From Flavobacterium suncheonense GH29-5 = DSM 17707 (GTDB lineage: Bacteria; Bacteroidota; Bacteroidia; Flavobacteriales; Flavobacteriaceae), in contig NZ_AUCZ01000011.1 of assembly GCF_000430025.1 (NCBI RefSeq), forward strand, positions 50,914-114,913: a stretch of 64,000 nucleotides of DNA, written 5' to 3'. Made by a program: the position numbers and the translations under genes. Below, piece after piece: positions 41,271-49,866 of this stretch. The notes under the pieces are model-generated. The model was given only the letters and a program-made list of their open reading frames with translations, had not been told where the DNA came from and searched no databases. The stretch's first letter is position 1. Every line of letters begins with the position of its first letter.

Positions 41271-41544
41271 ATTGTATCTCAGCACTTAAACCAGCCTCGA
41301 GTAAAGCCGAACACTGCGGCTCCAATTCTTTGTATGAACCGGTTTTAACACCGCATTTTCCGGTGTAGTGTACCAAAAGGGCACATTGTTCCGCTTGTAA
41401 GGGATCGTGGTCGCAAACTTCAATTAAGGTGTCAATCACGTGGTCGAATGTATTCACATCGTCATTGAACAAAATAATTTCGTAGTTGCTGGCGAGTAAT
41501 TCCTTTACGGAAACCTGTTCTTTTATTTTTTCTTTTACACTCAT
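41269..41544 (-). CDS. clpS: Clp protease adaptor ClpS
   Basis: A 91-residue cytoplasmic protein from ATG 41544. The ClpS core is clear: YEIILFNDDVNTFDHVIDTL (the NDD-N-F motif that begins the N-degron pocket), CALLVHYTGKCGVKTG and an EAGLSAEI end. ClpS brings substrates with destabilising N-terminal residues to ClpAP. Somewhat shorter than proteobacterial forms but complete. It lies 27 bases downstream of prmA on the same strand. Confidence 0.95.
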   Translation of the reverse strand: MSVKEKIKEQVSVKELLASNYEIILFNDDVNTFDHVIDTLIEVCDHDPLQAEQCALLVHYTGKCGVKTGSYKELEPQCSALLEAGLSAEIQ

Positions 41545-41571
41545 AATCAAATACTTGCGTTAAATTTTATG

Positions 41572-42408
41572 CTAATTTACGTATTTTAAGGCTACCCAAT
41601 TGTTCTTTTGGAACTTTTTAACATAGGTTAGCCCTTTTTCGGTGCAGGAAGCATCGATATAAGGGATATCTTCGTTGTAAAATCCGCTTAACAGTAAAAT
41701 TCCGCCTTTGTTTAAGCAGTTTACATAGGTTTGCATATCGTTCAGCAGAATGTTGCGGTTGATGTTTGCAATAATCAAATCATATTTCTGTCCTTGGTTT
41801 AACAAGGAAGCGTCGCCTTCATAAACCGAAATGTGCTTACAGTTGTTGCGTTCCGCATTTTCAATCGAATTCAGGTAACACCAATTGTCGATATCAATGG
41901 CGTCGATGGGTTGGGCGCCTTTCATTTCGGCTAAAATGGCTAAAATGGCCGTTCCACAGCCCATGTCGAGCGTTTTCATATCGGTTACATCCATTTCCAG
42001 CAGATGCTGAATCATCATGTAGGTCGTTTCATGGTGCCCGGTTCCGAAGCTCATTTTCGGTTCGATTACGATGTCGTATTTTGCATCGGTTTTCTCGTGA
42101 AAAGGCGCTCTTACGTGGCAGATGCCGTCTACATCAATTGGTTCGAAATTCTTTTCCCATTCCTCGTTCCAGTTTACCTGGGCGATTTCTTCAATGGTGT
42201 ATGAAATTTTAAATTCCTCATTCTCTAGGATATAAATGTCATTTAGAATATCTTCGTTCCATAATGCCTTTTGAACATAGGCGGAAATTCCGTTTTCTGT
42301 TTCAATGAAGCTTTCAAAAGCTCTTTCGCCCAATTCGGCAATTAGAATTTCGGATCCCGGTTCTTTAGGTTCAATCGTGAAATGATAACCGATATAGCTG
42401 TTTTCCAT
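41572..42408 (-). CDS. prmA: Ribosomal protein L11 methyltransferase
   Basis: A 278-residue protein from ATG 42408 (MENSYIGYHFTIEP). The N-terminal substrate domain precedes a Rossmann methyltransferase: MSFGTGHHETTYMM (PrmA signature), LDMGCGTAILAILA (motif I), and DLIIANINRNILL with the N-(I)-N loop near the active site. It trimethylates L11 with S-adenosylmethionine. It is followed by clpS after 27 bases, an arrangement I recall from other Bacteroidota. Confidence 0.95.
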   Translation of the reverse strand: MENSYIGYHFTIEPKEPGSEILIAELGERAFESFIETENGISAYVQKALWNEDILNDIYILENEEFKISYTIEEIAQVNWNEEWEKNFEPIDVDGICHVRAPFHEKTDAKYDIVIEPKMSFGTGHHETTYMMIQHLLEMDVTDMKTLDMGCGTAILAILAEMKGAQPIDAIDIDNWCYLNSIENAERNNCKHISVYEGDASLLNQGQKYDLIIANINRNILLNDMQTYVNCLNKGGILLLSGFYNEDIPYIDASCTEKGLTYVKKFQKNNWVALKYVN

Positions 42409-42507
42409 AACGCAAAATTTCCGCAAAGGTAACAATTCCTTAATATGGACTGAAATTAATAGCAGTAGTTTTGCACTCAAATAACATCCAACTTGCTTTT
42501 TCTTAAC

Positions 42508-43725
42508 ATGAAAAAACTAATTACATATTTGTCTTTATGTTTTGTGACGGCTTTACAGGCACAAGATATAAAGCTGTCCACTAAAGACAACGATTTGAAA
42601 TTGGCCGCATTGCCGTATTACAGTTACGGAAAAGGATTGGGTATTACCTCGGCAGACAGTTTATTTCAGTTGAATATCCGTTTCCGGATGCAGAACCGTA
42701 TTGGCTACATTCAGAATGAAGGGGAAGATGCTGCTTATGACGGTCAGATTCGACGTTTACGTTTGCGTTTTGACGGTTATGTGGGCAATCCGAAGTATTT
42801 GTATGTGCTGCAATTGTCGTTTGCGCCCGGTGATGTAGGGGAAATTCACGAAGGAAACAATATCAACATCATTCGGGATGCTGCGGTGATTTACAGACCG
42901 GATAAAAACTGGAGTTTCACTTTCGGACAAACCAAGATTCCCGGAAACCGTCAGCGGGTAAATTCTTCCGGCGCTTTGCAGCTTACAGACCGCTCCCTCA
43001 ACAACAGCAAATTTAATATTGACCGTGATTTCGGTATTCAGGCGTATTATCTGCACGAGGAAAAGGATAGGTTTTCCTATAATTTAAAAACCGCTATTAC
43101 CACCGGAGAAGGCCGAAACTGGACCAAAAGCCCTGATAATGGCGTAGCGTTTACCGGAAAAATTGAATTGTTTCCGTTAGGTTCATTCAAAAAAAACGGT
43201 TCCAATTTCGAAGGCGATTTGGCGCGCGAAGAAAGTCCGAAAATTTTAGTGTCCGGAGCAGCGCATCAAAACAATCATGCCCGAAGAACACAAGGCGAAA
43301 CCGGAAGCGATTTGTATGAACAGCGCACCATGTCGTCGCTTTTCGGAGATTTTATGCTGAAATACAACGGCTGGTCCGGAATGGTAACGTACATGAAACG
43401 GATGGCTAAAAATCCGATTACCGTAAATCCGCTTGACGCTGCCCAGACAAACTATGTTTACACGGGAGAAGGAATGGATTATCAGTTGAGTTATGTTTTT
43501 CCGTCGATGTATGAAATTATCGGGAGGTATTCGTTTCAGAATGTTCATAAAGATATTCAGGCCTTGACACCCAACACAAGAGAATACACGCTCGGACTTA
43601 CCAAATATGTCTGGGAACACGCATTCAAAGTACAGACCGAGTTTGCTTACGATCAGTTAAGTTTTGGTGATGGTTCCGCAAAAGACAACTGGTACATCCG
43701 TTTCCAGATAGAATTCGGAATTTAA
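42508..43725 (+). CDS. Phosphate-selective-porin-like (OprO/P type) outer membrane protein
   Basis: A 405-residue exported protein from ATG 42508, with signal peptide (LITYLSLCFVTALQAQ). The mature part has the OprP-like pattern: QLNIRFRMQNRIGYI, GQIRRLRLRFDGYVGNPKYLYVLQLSF and WSFTFGQTKIPGNRQRVNSSG (quoted in part), and the terminal strand WYIRFQIEFGI. Porin O/P members form trimeric anion channels; actual solute is unknown. It has its own terminator at 43733-43766. Confidence 0.8.
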   Translation: MKKLITYLSLCFVTALQAQDIKLSTKDNDLKLAALPYYSYGKGLGITSADSLFQLNIRFRMQNRIGYIQNEGEDAAYDGQIRRLRLRFDGYVGNPKYLYVLQLSFAPGDVGEIHEGNNINIIRDAAVIYRPDKNWSFTFGQTKIPGNRQRVNSSGALQLTDRSLNNSKFNIDRDFGIQAYYLHEEKDRFSYNLKTAITTGEGRNWTKSPDNGVAFTGKIELFPLGSFKKNGSNFEGDLAREESPKILVSGAAHQNNHARRTQGETGSDLYEQRTMSSLFGDFMLKYNGWSGMVTYMKRMAKNPITVNPLDAAQTNYVYTGEGMDYQLSYVFPSMYEIIGRYSFQNVHKDIQALTPNTREYTLGLTKYVWEHAFKVQTEFAYDQLSFGDGSAKDNWYIRFQIEFGI

Positions 43726-43732
43726 AACTCAG

Positions 43733-43766
43733 GCCCGGCTGTAATTTCAGTCGGGCTTTTTTATTT
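43733..43766 (+). terminator. Terminator of the porin gene
   Basis: GCCCGGCTG pairs with CAGTCGGGC (one mismatch) over a 6-base loop, followed by TTTTTTATTT. Confidence 0.85.
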
Positions 43767-43844
43767 CTTAAAATTAGTTAAAGAGCACTTACAAAAGTTT
43801 GTTTTTAAGTATCTTCGCAACAATTTGAAAAATACGATTCCGTC

Positions 43845-46800
43845 ATGGATAAAAAAATATTCTCCTTCCTGTTTTCCACGCGTTTAATGGCCGTTTTGTT
43901 TATTGTTTTTGCTGTTGCTATGGCAGCCGGAACGTTTATCGAAAATGATTACAACACGGATACTGCCCGAATTTTAATCTACAATGCCCGCTGGTTTGAA
44001 GTTATCATGGTACTTTTCGTGATTAACTTCATCGGGAATATTAAGCGTTACAATCTTTTAAGCAAAGAAAAATGGGCTTCATTGCTGCTGCATTTGTCGT
44101 TTATTCTGATTATTGGCGGTGCTTTTATCACCCGTTACATCAGTTTTGAAGGAATGATGCCTATCCGCGAAGGCGAATCGACAAACCAGATTTTTTCTGA
44201 TAAAACCTATCTTACAGTATTGGTTGACGGTGAGTATCAGGGCGAAATGAAACGTCGTACAATTGAAAAACAGGTATTGCTGTCTCCAATAACCAACAAC
44301 GATTTCTCTATTTCCGAAAAGTTTGACGAGATTCCGTTTGAAATCCGCTATAAAGATTTTATCATGGGTGCGGAACAAGCGGTAAAGGAAGACGCTAACG
44401 GAGAATTCTATTTAAAATTGGTTGAATCGGGCGAAGGAACCCGCCATGAACACTACCTCAAAGAAGGCGAAGTGCAGAACATTCACAACGTACTTTTTGC
44501 TTTCAACAAGTTTACCGAAGGCGCGGTGAATATTACCAAAATAAGTGAAGCTTACACGATTCAGTCGCCGTTTGAGGGCGATTTTATGCGCATGGCAGAC
44601 CAATTGAAAGGAACAGTCGAGAAAGATAAAATTCAGCCGTTAATGTTGCGTTCGCTTTACAATATGGGCGGCACACAATTCGTATTTCCGGAACCGGCGA
44701 TGAAAGGAAAAATCGTCATGGAATCCAACGGCGATTTCAAAGACAAAGACACCGACGATGCTTTAGTACTTACCGTCAGCAATGAAGGCAAAGAAAAAGA
44801 AGTAACCCTTGTGGGCTCGAAAGGTAAAATGGGAGAACCACAGTCTTTCAAATTAGGAAATTTGGAATATACACTTCAGTACGGAAGTAAAGTATACGAA
44901 ACGCCGTTCTCCGTAAAACTGAACGACTTTATTGCATCCAAATATCCCGGAACGGAAAAGAGTTATTCCGCTTTTGAAAGTAGGGTAACCATCGACGATA
45001 AAGAGCAAAACAACAAATTCGACGCCAGAATTTATATGAATAATATTCTGGATTACAGAGGATACCGTTTCTTTCAGGCTTCTTTTGATCCGGATGAAAA
45101 AGGAACGATTCTTTCCGTAAACCACGATTCGGCAGGAACCTGGACGACTTATATCGGTTATACGCTTTTATATATCGGTTTGTTAGGCATTCTGTTTACA
45201 AAAGGCTCAAGATTTGGCGATTTAACCCGAAAACTGAAAAAAGTAAAAGATAAAAAAGCAACGCTTACCACTGTAATTGCATTATTTTTCAGCTTTGGCA
45301 TGGTGGCGCAGCACGATACGCATCAGCCGAAAATGCCGACTGAAGAGCAAATAGATTCGTTGCTGTTCCGGTATAAAGTTTCTCAGGAACACGCAGATAA
45401 GTTCGGTCGTTTAATCGTTCAGGATCAGGGCGGACGGATGAAACCGGTAAATACGTTTTCCTCCGAATTATTGCGAAAAGTAAGCAAAAGCGATACCTAC
45501 AAAGGCATGGATTCCGATCAGGTGTTCTTGTCCATGACACAGTTTCCGCAGCTTTGGTACAATGTTCCGATTATTTACATCAAAAAAGGCAACGACAGTA
45601 TCCACAACTTAATTGGTGCGGAAAAAGGAGCAAAATATGTTTCCCTGATGAAATTTTTCGACGAAAGAGGAAATTACAAATTGTCGCCGTACTTGGAGGA
45701 AGCCTATAAAGCGGCCGTACCGAATCAGTTTCAGAAAGATTTTATCGAAACTGATAAGAAAGTAAACCTGTTGTATTCGGCTTTGAGCGGTCAGATTTTG
45801 AAGGTTTTCCCGATTCCGTATGACAAAAACAACAAATGGGTTTCGCATTTAGAACTGAACGAAGCGAAGTTAACCGGAATGGATTCCCTGTTCACTAAAA
45901 ACGCCATTCCGTTGTATTTGCAGGCTTTGGATGAAGTTCCTGAAAAGAAAGATTATAAAAGTGCCGAAATATTCCTGGACGGTTTAATCAAATTCCAGAA
46001 AAAATACGGTAAAGAAGTTTATCCGAGCGAAGAAAAAATCGATTCGGAAATTCTGTATAACAAATACGATATTTTCAAGAAATTGTTCTCGTGGTATATG
46101 TATGCAGGCGTTTTGATGTTGATTTTAGCCATTGTGAACATATTTAGCGAGAAAAAATGGCTTCAATTTTTACTGAAAGCTCTTAATGGGGTTGTTACAT
46201 TATTGTTTATGTTGCATACTCTTGGTTTAATTGTCCGTTGGTATATTTCCGGTCACGCGCCTTGGAGTGATGCTTACGAATCGATGATTTACGTGGGATG
46301 GGCGACGATGCTTTTCACTTTGACTTTAGGATTTGGTAACCCTTTATGGTTATTTTTACTAACAAAGAGCAGATTGATTAATAAATCCCCATTGACAGTT
46401 GCTGCCGGGACTTTTGTTACTTCCATGATTTTAATGATTGCTCACTGGAACTGGATGGATCCGGCCATTGCGAACCTGCAGCCGGTTTTAAATTCGTATT
46501 GGTTAATGATTCACGTAGCGGTAATCGTAGCGAGTTACGGTCCGTTTACGTTGGGGATGATTTTAGGAGTCGTATCGTTGTTACTGATGTTGTTAACCAC
46601 CGAAAAGAACAAGAAGAAAATGGAACTGAACATCCGCGAAATCACCATTATTAACGAAATGGCTTTAACCGTTGGATTAGTGATGTTAACTATCGGAAAC
46701 TTCCTTGGTGGCCAATGGGCTAATGAAAGCTGGGGCCGTTACTGGGGCTGGGATCCGAAGGAAACCTGGGCGTTAATCAGTATCATGGTGTATGCATTTG

Positions 46801-47042
46801 TAATTCACGCCCGATTTGTACCGGCATTAAGAGGGAAATGGGCTTTCAATTTGATGAGTGTTTTTGCTTTCTATTCGATTCTGATGACCTACTTTGGGGT
46901 GAATTTCTATTTGTCCGGATTGCATTCCTATGCGAAGGGCGATAAAGTGGTAACTCCTAATTTCGTATACATTTCGGTTGCCTTAGTGGTACTTCTGGGA
47001 ATAGCGTCTTATTTTCAATATCGAAAACATTACAAAAAATGA
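43845..47042 (+). CDS. ccsBA: Cytochrome c biogenesis protein, ResB-CcsA fusion
   Basis: A 1065-residue membrane protein. Residues 1-470 are ResB/CcsB-like: helices at 14-30, 48-66 and 77-93, a large periplasmic domain (RGYRFFQASFDPDEKGT near 405) and a helix near 430. A linker domain with a second membrane segment follows. Residues about 735-1065 are CcsA: several helices and the heme-handling WWD motif WGRYWGWDPKETW (near 965), plus HAPWSDAYESM. Fusion proteins of this sort export and ligate heme to c-type apocytochromes (System II). It ends at a terminator. Confidence 0.93.
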   Translation: MDKKIFSFLFSTRLMAVLFIVFAVAMAAGTFIENDYNTDTARILIYNARWFEVIMVLFVINFIGNIKRYNLLSKEKWASLLLHLSFILIIGGAFITRYISFEGMMPIREGESTNQIFSDKTYLTVLVDGEYQGEMKRRTIEKQVLLSPITNNDFSISEKFDEIPFEIRYKDFIMGAEQAVKEDANGEFYLKLVESGEGTRHEHYLKEGEVQNIHNVLFAFNKFTEGAVNITKISEAYTIQSPFEGDFMRMADQLKGTVEKDKIQPLMLRSLYNMGGTQFVFPEPAMKGKIVMESNGDFKDKDTDDALVLTVSNEGKEKEVTLVGSKGKMGEPQSFKLGNLEYTLQYGSKVYETPFSVKLNDFIASKYPGTEKSYSAFESRVTIDDKEQNNKFDARIYMNNILDYRGYRFFQASFDPDEKGTILSVNHDSAGTWTTYIGYTLLYIGLLGILFTKGSRFGDLTRKLKKVKDKKATLTTVIALFFSFGMVAQHDTHQPKMPTEEQIDSLLFRYKVSQEHADKFGRLIVQDQGGRMKPVNTFSSELLRKVSKSDTYKGMDSDQVFLSMTQFPQLWYNVPIIYIKKGNDSIHNLIGAEKGAKYVSLMKFFDERGNYKLSPYLEEAYKAAVPNQFQKDFIETDKKVNLLYSALSGQILKVFPIPYDKNNKWVSHLELNEAKLTGMDSLFTKNAIPLYLQALDEVPEKKDYKSAEIFLDGLIKFQKKYGKEVYPSEEKIDSEILYNKYDIFKKLFSWYMYAGVLMLILAIVNIFSEKKWLQFLLKALNGVVTLLFMLHTLGLIVRWYISGHAPWSDAYESMIYVGWATMLFTLTLGFGNPLWLFLLTKSRLINKSPLTVAAGTFVTSMILMIAHWNWMDPAIANLQPVLNSYWLMIHVAVIVASYGPFTLGMILGVVSLLLMLLTTEKNKKKMELNIREITIINEMALTVGLVMLTIGNFLGGQWANESWGRYWGWDPKETWALISIMVYAFVIHARFVPALRGKWAFNLMSVFAFYSILMTYFGVNFYLSGLHSYAKGDKVVTPNFVYISVALVVLLGIASYFQYRKHYKK

Positions 47043-47049
47043 TAAAGAA

Positions 47050-47080
47050 ACCCATAATCGCAAGGTTGTGGGTTTTTTGT
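47050..47080 (+). terminator. Terminator of the cytochrome c biogenesis gene
   Basis: ACCCATAA/TTGTGGGT stem (one mismatch), then TTTTTTGTTT, beginning 8 bases after the stop codon. Confidence 0.8.
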
Positions 47081-47150
47081 TTAACAAAATTTTAAACGTA
47101 TCGGTACGCTTAAAACTTCCAAATTGAGTAATTTTATAAAAAGAATAAGA

Positions 47151-47738
47151 ATGAAAAATATAATTTTAGCTTTTGGTTTGTTACTTGTTTTAAGTTGCCA
47201 GGGGCAAAAACAAAATAAAAAAAACATGGAAACAACACAGAAAGAAAGAACCGTTAAATCGGGAACGATTTATCAGTTTAAGGTAAAAGATATTGAAGGC
47301 AACGATTTTGATTTTGCCACTTTGAAAGGCAAAAAAGTAATGATTGTCAATACGGCTTCCGAATGCGGTTTAACGCCGCAATACGAACAATTGCAAAAAG
47401 TGTATTCGGAATATAAAGACAAAAACTTTGTAATCGTTGGCTTTCCGGCGAATAACTTCGGCGCACAGGAACCCGGAAGCAATGCCGAAATCAAAACCTT
47501 TTGCACTAAAAACTACGGTGTAACCTTTCCAATGATGGAAAAAATTTCAGTTAAAGGTGACGATATGCATCCGTTGTATCATTTCTTAACCGAAAAAGCG
47601 AAAAATGGTCTGGAAGACAATCAGGTGGAATGGAACTTTCAAAAATATCTGATTAACGAAAAAGGCGAATTGGAACACGTAATTAACCCAAGAATTTTGC
47701 CCGACGATAAGGAAATTACCGATTGGATAAAGGGGTAG
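47151..47738 (+). CDS. Glutathione-peroxidase-family lipoprotein
   Basis: A 195-residue protein from ATG 47151 with lipobox VLSC (Cys near 17), so anchored at the envelope. The peroxidase domain shows NTASECGLTPQYEQL (peroxidatic Cys), FPANNFGAQEPG (Gln) and VEWNFQKYLI (Trp, Asn), the full Cys-Gln-Trp-Asn set. A second Cys (KTFCTKNYGVTFP) is where the resolving Cys of thioredoxin-dependent members lies, so thioredoxin rather than glutathione is the likely reductant. Isolated gene with a terminator at 47771. Confidence 0.9.
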   Translation: MKNIILAFGLLLVLSCQGQKQNKKNMETTQKERTVKSGTIYQFKVKDIEGNDFDFATLKGKKVMIVNTASECGLTPQYEQLQKVYSEYKDKNFVIVGFPANNFGAQEPGSNAEIKTFCTKNYGVTFPMMEKISVKGDDMHPLYHFLTEKAKNGLEDNQVEWNFQKYLINEKGELEHVINPRILPDDKEITDWIKG

Positions 47739-47770
47739 TGAACAGAAAGCAGTTAAAAACTCAACATAAA

Positions 47771-47808
47771 AAAAACTAAAATTGGATTTTCAATTTTAGT
47801 TTTTTTTT
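47771..47808. terminator. Bidirectional terminator after the peroxidase gene
   Basis: A long hairpin AACTAAAATTG/CAATTTTAGTT with GATTTT loop is flanked by A and T runs. It lies between the convergent peroxidase and acetyltransferase genes. Confidence 0.88.
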
Positions 47809-47834
47809 ACTGTCTACTGAACACTGCCAACTGT

Positions 47835-48332
47835 TTACTCCAAAAGAATCTGCACAAAAACCGAATCCAGCCAGCGGTCAAATTTATAGCCGGTTTCTTT
47901 AATGTGGCCAACGCGTTTAAAGCCCATGCGTTCGTGAAACGCAATGCTTCCGATGTTTTCCGCATCGATAACACCAATCATGGTATGACGTTTTTGCAGT
48001 TTGGCAATGGCAATCAATTCACTCAGGAGTAACGAACCAATACCGTTCCCGGTATAATCATGATGCACATAAACGGAATGTTCCACCGTAAACTTATAAC
48101 CTTCCTTGAACCGAAACGGGCCATACGTGCCAAATCCTACAACGGTATCATTTTTTTCTGCCACAAGAAAGGGAAAGCCTTTTTCGTTTTTTTCGTTGAA
48201 AATCTCGGTTTGCTGCGGTAATGTCCGAAGGTCGTAATCCCAAATTGCCGTAGTGTTCAGGATTTCGTAGTTAACAATTTCGAGTACTGCGATCATGTCT
48301 TTGGCAGTGGCTTGTCGGATTATTACAGACAT
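47835..48332 (-). CDS. GNAT-family N-acetyltransferase (phosphinothricin acetyltransferase-like)
   Basis: A 165-residue protein from ATG 48332 (MSVIIRQATAKD); a longer frame exists upstream but without support. GNAT motifs: VVGFGTYGPFRFKEGYKFTVEHSVYVH (shown in part), then the acetyl-CoA loop YTGNGIGSLLLSELI, and AFHERMGFKRVGHIKETGYKFDRW. This pattern is that of PAT/MnaT-type enzymes that acetylate small amines or amino-acid analogues. The real substrate is not predictable. It is divergent from the 7-helix protein gene at 48403. Confidence 0.87.
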   Translation of the reverse strand: MSVIIRQATAKDMIAVLEIVNYEILNTTAIWDYDLRTLPQQTEIFNEKNEKGFPFLVAEKNDTVVGFGTYGPFRFKEGYKFTVEHSVYVHHDYTGNGIGSLLLSELIAIAKLQKRHTMIGVIDAENIGSIAFHERMGFKRVGHIKETGYKFDRWLDSVFVQILLE

Positions 48333-48402
48333 AAGGTTTAAGTATGGATTTAATTTAGTAAATTTATATGATATATCAATTATTTCAAGTCGTAAGGGCA
48401 CC

Positions 48403-49071
48403 ATGAAGTTACTGAATTTTTCCAAGATATTAATCATACTTTACTTTATAAATCTTGTTTTATATAGTTTATTTTCACTTTTGGATAACGAAGAAAGCAG
48501 TAAATATTTCTGGTTTGCACGAATCCCGATTTTGGCGGTTTTGTATTTTATCAGTTCGAAGGAAAAGAAGCTTATCTATTTTGCAGGGCTTCTGTTTTAT
48601 CAGTTGGCATCCGTTTTCTTTTTTACGGGTAATCCGAATTATTTCCTTTTCGGAACCTTGTCATCCGTACTTTTTAAAGTTTGCCTTGTTTTATTGATTT
48701 TTACGTTGGTTACTGTTAAGAATCGTACGGCCATCGGTTTGGCAATACTGCCTTTTTTTGTATTGTATCTCTATGTGATTGAATTAGTGGTAGATTCGTT
48801 AGGCGACACGTATTACATCTGGATTATTAACGCTTTACTGACGTCCTTTATCGGAGGTGTTGCCATTGTTTATTACCTGAATGATTCCGATGAAAAAGGC
48901 GCTTGGCTGTTAATCAGTGCCATTTTGTTTATTGTTCAGATTGCTGCATTTTTCATTAATAAATTCTATGTGAAAAATGAAGGCATTTATCAGATGATTA
49001 TTCTGTCGTACGGAATTTCACATTTTACCTTCTATAAGTTTTTGATTTTGAAGGAAAATGAACTGTTTTGA
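48403..49071 (+). CDS. Seven-helix membrane protein (YhhN-like topology), copy 1
   Basis: A 222-residue protein from ATG 48403 (MKLLNFSKILIILYF). About seven or eight hydrophobic helices fill the whole length with very short loops. Segments such as RIPILAVLYFISSKEKKLIYFAGLLFYQ and DTYYIWIINALLTSFIGG (each quoted in part) recall the YhhN/TMEM86 lysoplasmalogenase layout, but the catalytic residues were not verified. A paralogue follows 68 bases downstream, sharing the closing pattern FFVNKFY...YGISHFTFYKF. Confidence 0.65.
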   Translation: MKLLNFSKILIILYFINLVLYSLFSLLDNEESSKYFWFARIPILAVLYFISSKEKKLIYFAGLLFYQLASVFFFTGNPNYFLFGTLSSVLFKVCLVLLIFTLVTVKNRTAIGLAILPFFVLYLYVIELVVDSLGDTYYIWIINALLTSFIGGVAIVYYLNDSDEKGAWLLISAILFIVQIAAFFINKFYVKNEGIYQMIILSYGISHFTFYKFLILKENELF

Positions 49072-49139
49072 AAATGTAAAAAATTGATTTTTAGCGATGT
49101 AAAGCTAAATAATCTCAGAAAAAAGCCATAACTTTAAGC

Positions 49140-49817
49140 ATGGTTTTCCAGGGGAAATATAGAATTGTACTCAATTTAACCTTATTGTACTTCACGGTTA
49201 TAGTACTTTACAACATTTGTATTTACTGTGAATATCAGACATTAAGAGAAATTTTTGGTTTCATAAGAATACCGATTCTGATGGTCTTGTATTATTTTTC
49301 CTCAGTAAAGAAGGATATGTTGTATTTTCTGGCTTTGCTGATTTTTCAGGCCGCCTACATTTTCTTTGGTCAGAAAACCGATGCAGGTATGTTTAACGGT
49401 GCGGTTGCATCGGTTGCCTATCGGTTTATCTCAATTGTCATTATTTTAAAAGCAACTCAGGACAAACGTTGGCATATGATTTTTTTAACATCTTTGCCGA
49501 TTTTTTTCATTTATCTGTATCTCGTCAATTTAATCAGAGACAGTATTGCCAATAGCTATTATGTATGGATAGCTAACGGATTTTTGACAGCATTTCTGAG
49601 CGGTTTGGCCGTAACCAATTATTGCTACAAAGAAGATCAGAAAAGCTTTTGGCTGCTACTCAGCGCCTTACTTTTTGTCATTCAGATTGGACTGTTTTTC
49701 GTAAACAAATTTTATCTCAAGCAGGACATTTTTCTCCACATGGTTGTTGTTTTTTACGGAATTTCGCATTATACCTTTTACAAGTTTATGATTTTCAAGG
49801 ACAGCGAAAAAAGTTAA
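49140..49817 (+). CDS. Seven-helix membrane protein (YhhN-like topology), copy 2
   Basis: A 225-residue protein, tandem paralogue of the upstream gene: matching order of helices, shared IPILxVLYxxSS, DSxxxxYYxWIxNxxLTxF and KFYLK...YGISHYTFYKF blocks. The two probably arose by duplication and have diverged considerably. Ends 49 bases before menD, which may be co-transcribed although a TATCTTTG element (49839-49846) lies in the gap. Confidence 0.65.
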   Translation: MVFQGKYRIVLNLTLLYFTVIVLYNICIYCEYQTLREIFGFIRIPILMVLYYFSSVKKDMLYFLALLIFQAAYIFFGQKTDAGMFNGAVASVAYRFISIVIILKATQDKRWHMIFLTSLPIFFIYLYLVNLIRDSIANSYYVWIANGFLTAFLSGLAVTNYCYKEDQKSFWLLLSALLFVIQIGLFFVNKFYLKQDIFLHMVVVFYGISHYTFYKFMIFKDSEKS

Positions 49818-49866
49818 GTCATTTTGCGGGCAACTTTGTATCTTTGTTTCTTACCGAATAAGAAAA

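Noticed and set aside
42409..42480. Longer prmA start
   Set aside because: The extra 24 residues have no counterpart in PrmA proteins; MENSYIGYHF matches the family start.
47810..47840. ACTGAACACTGCC-type repeats as a regulatory element
   Set aside because: They look like degenerate intergenic repeats after a terminator; no consistent arrangement was seen.
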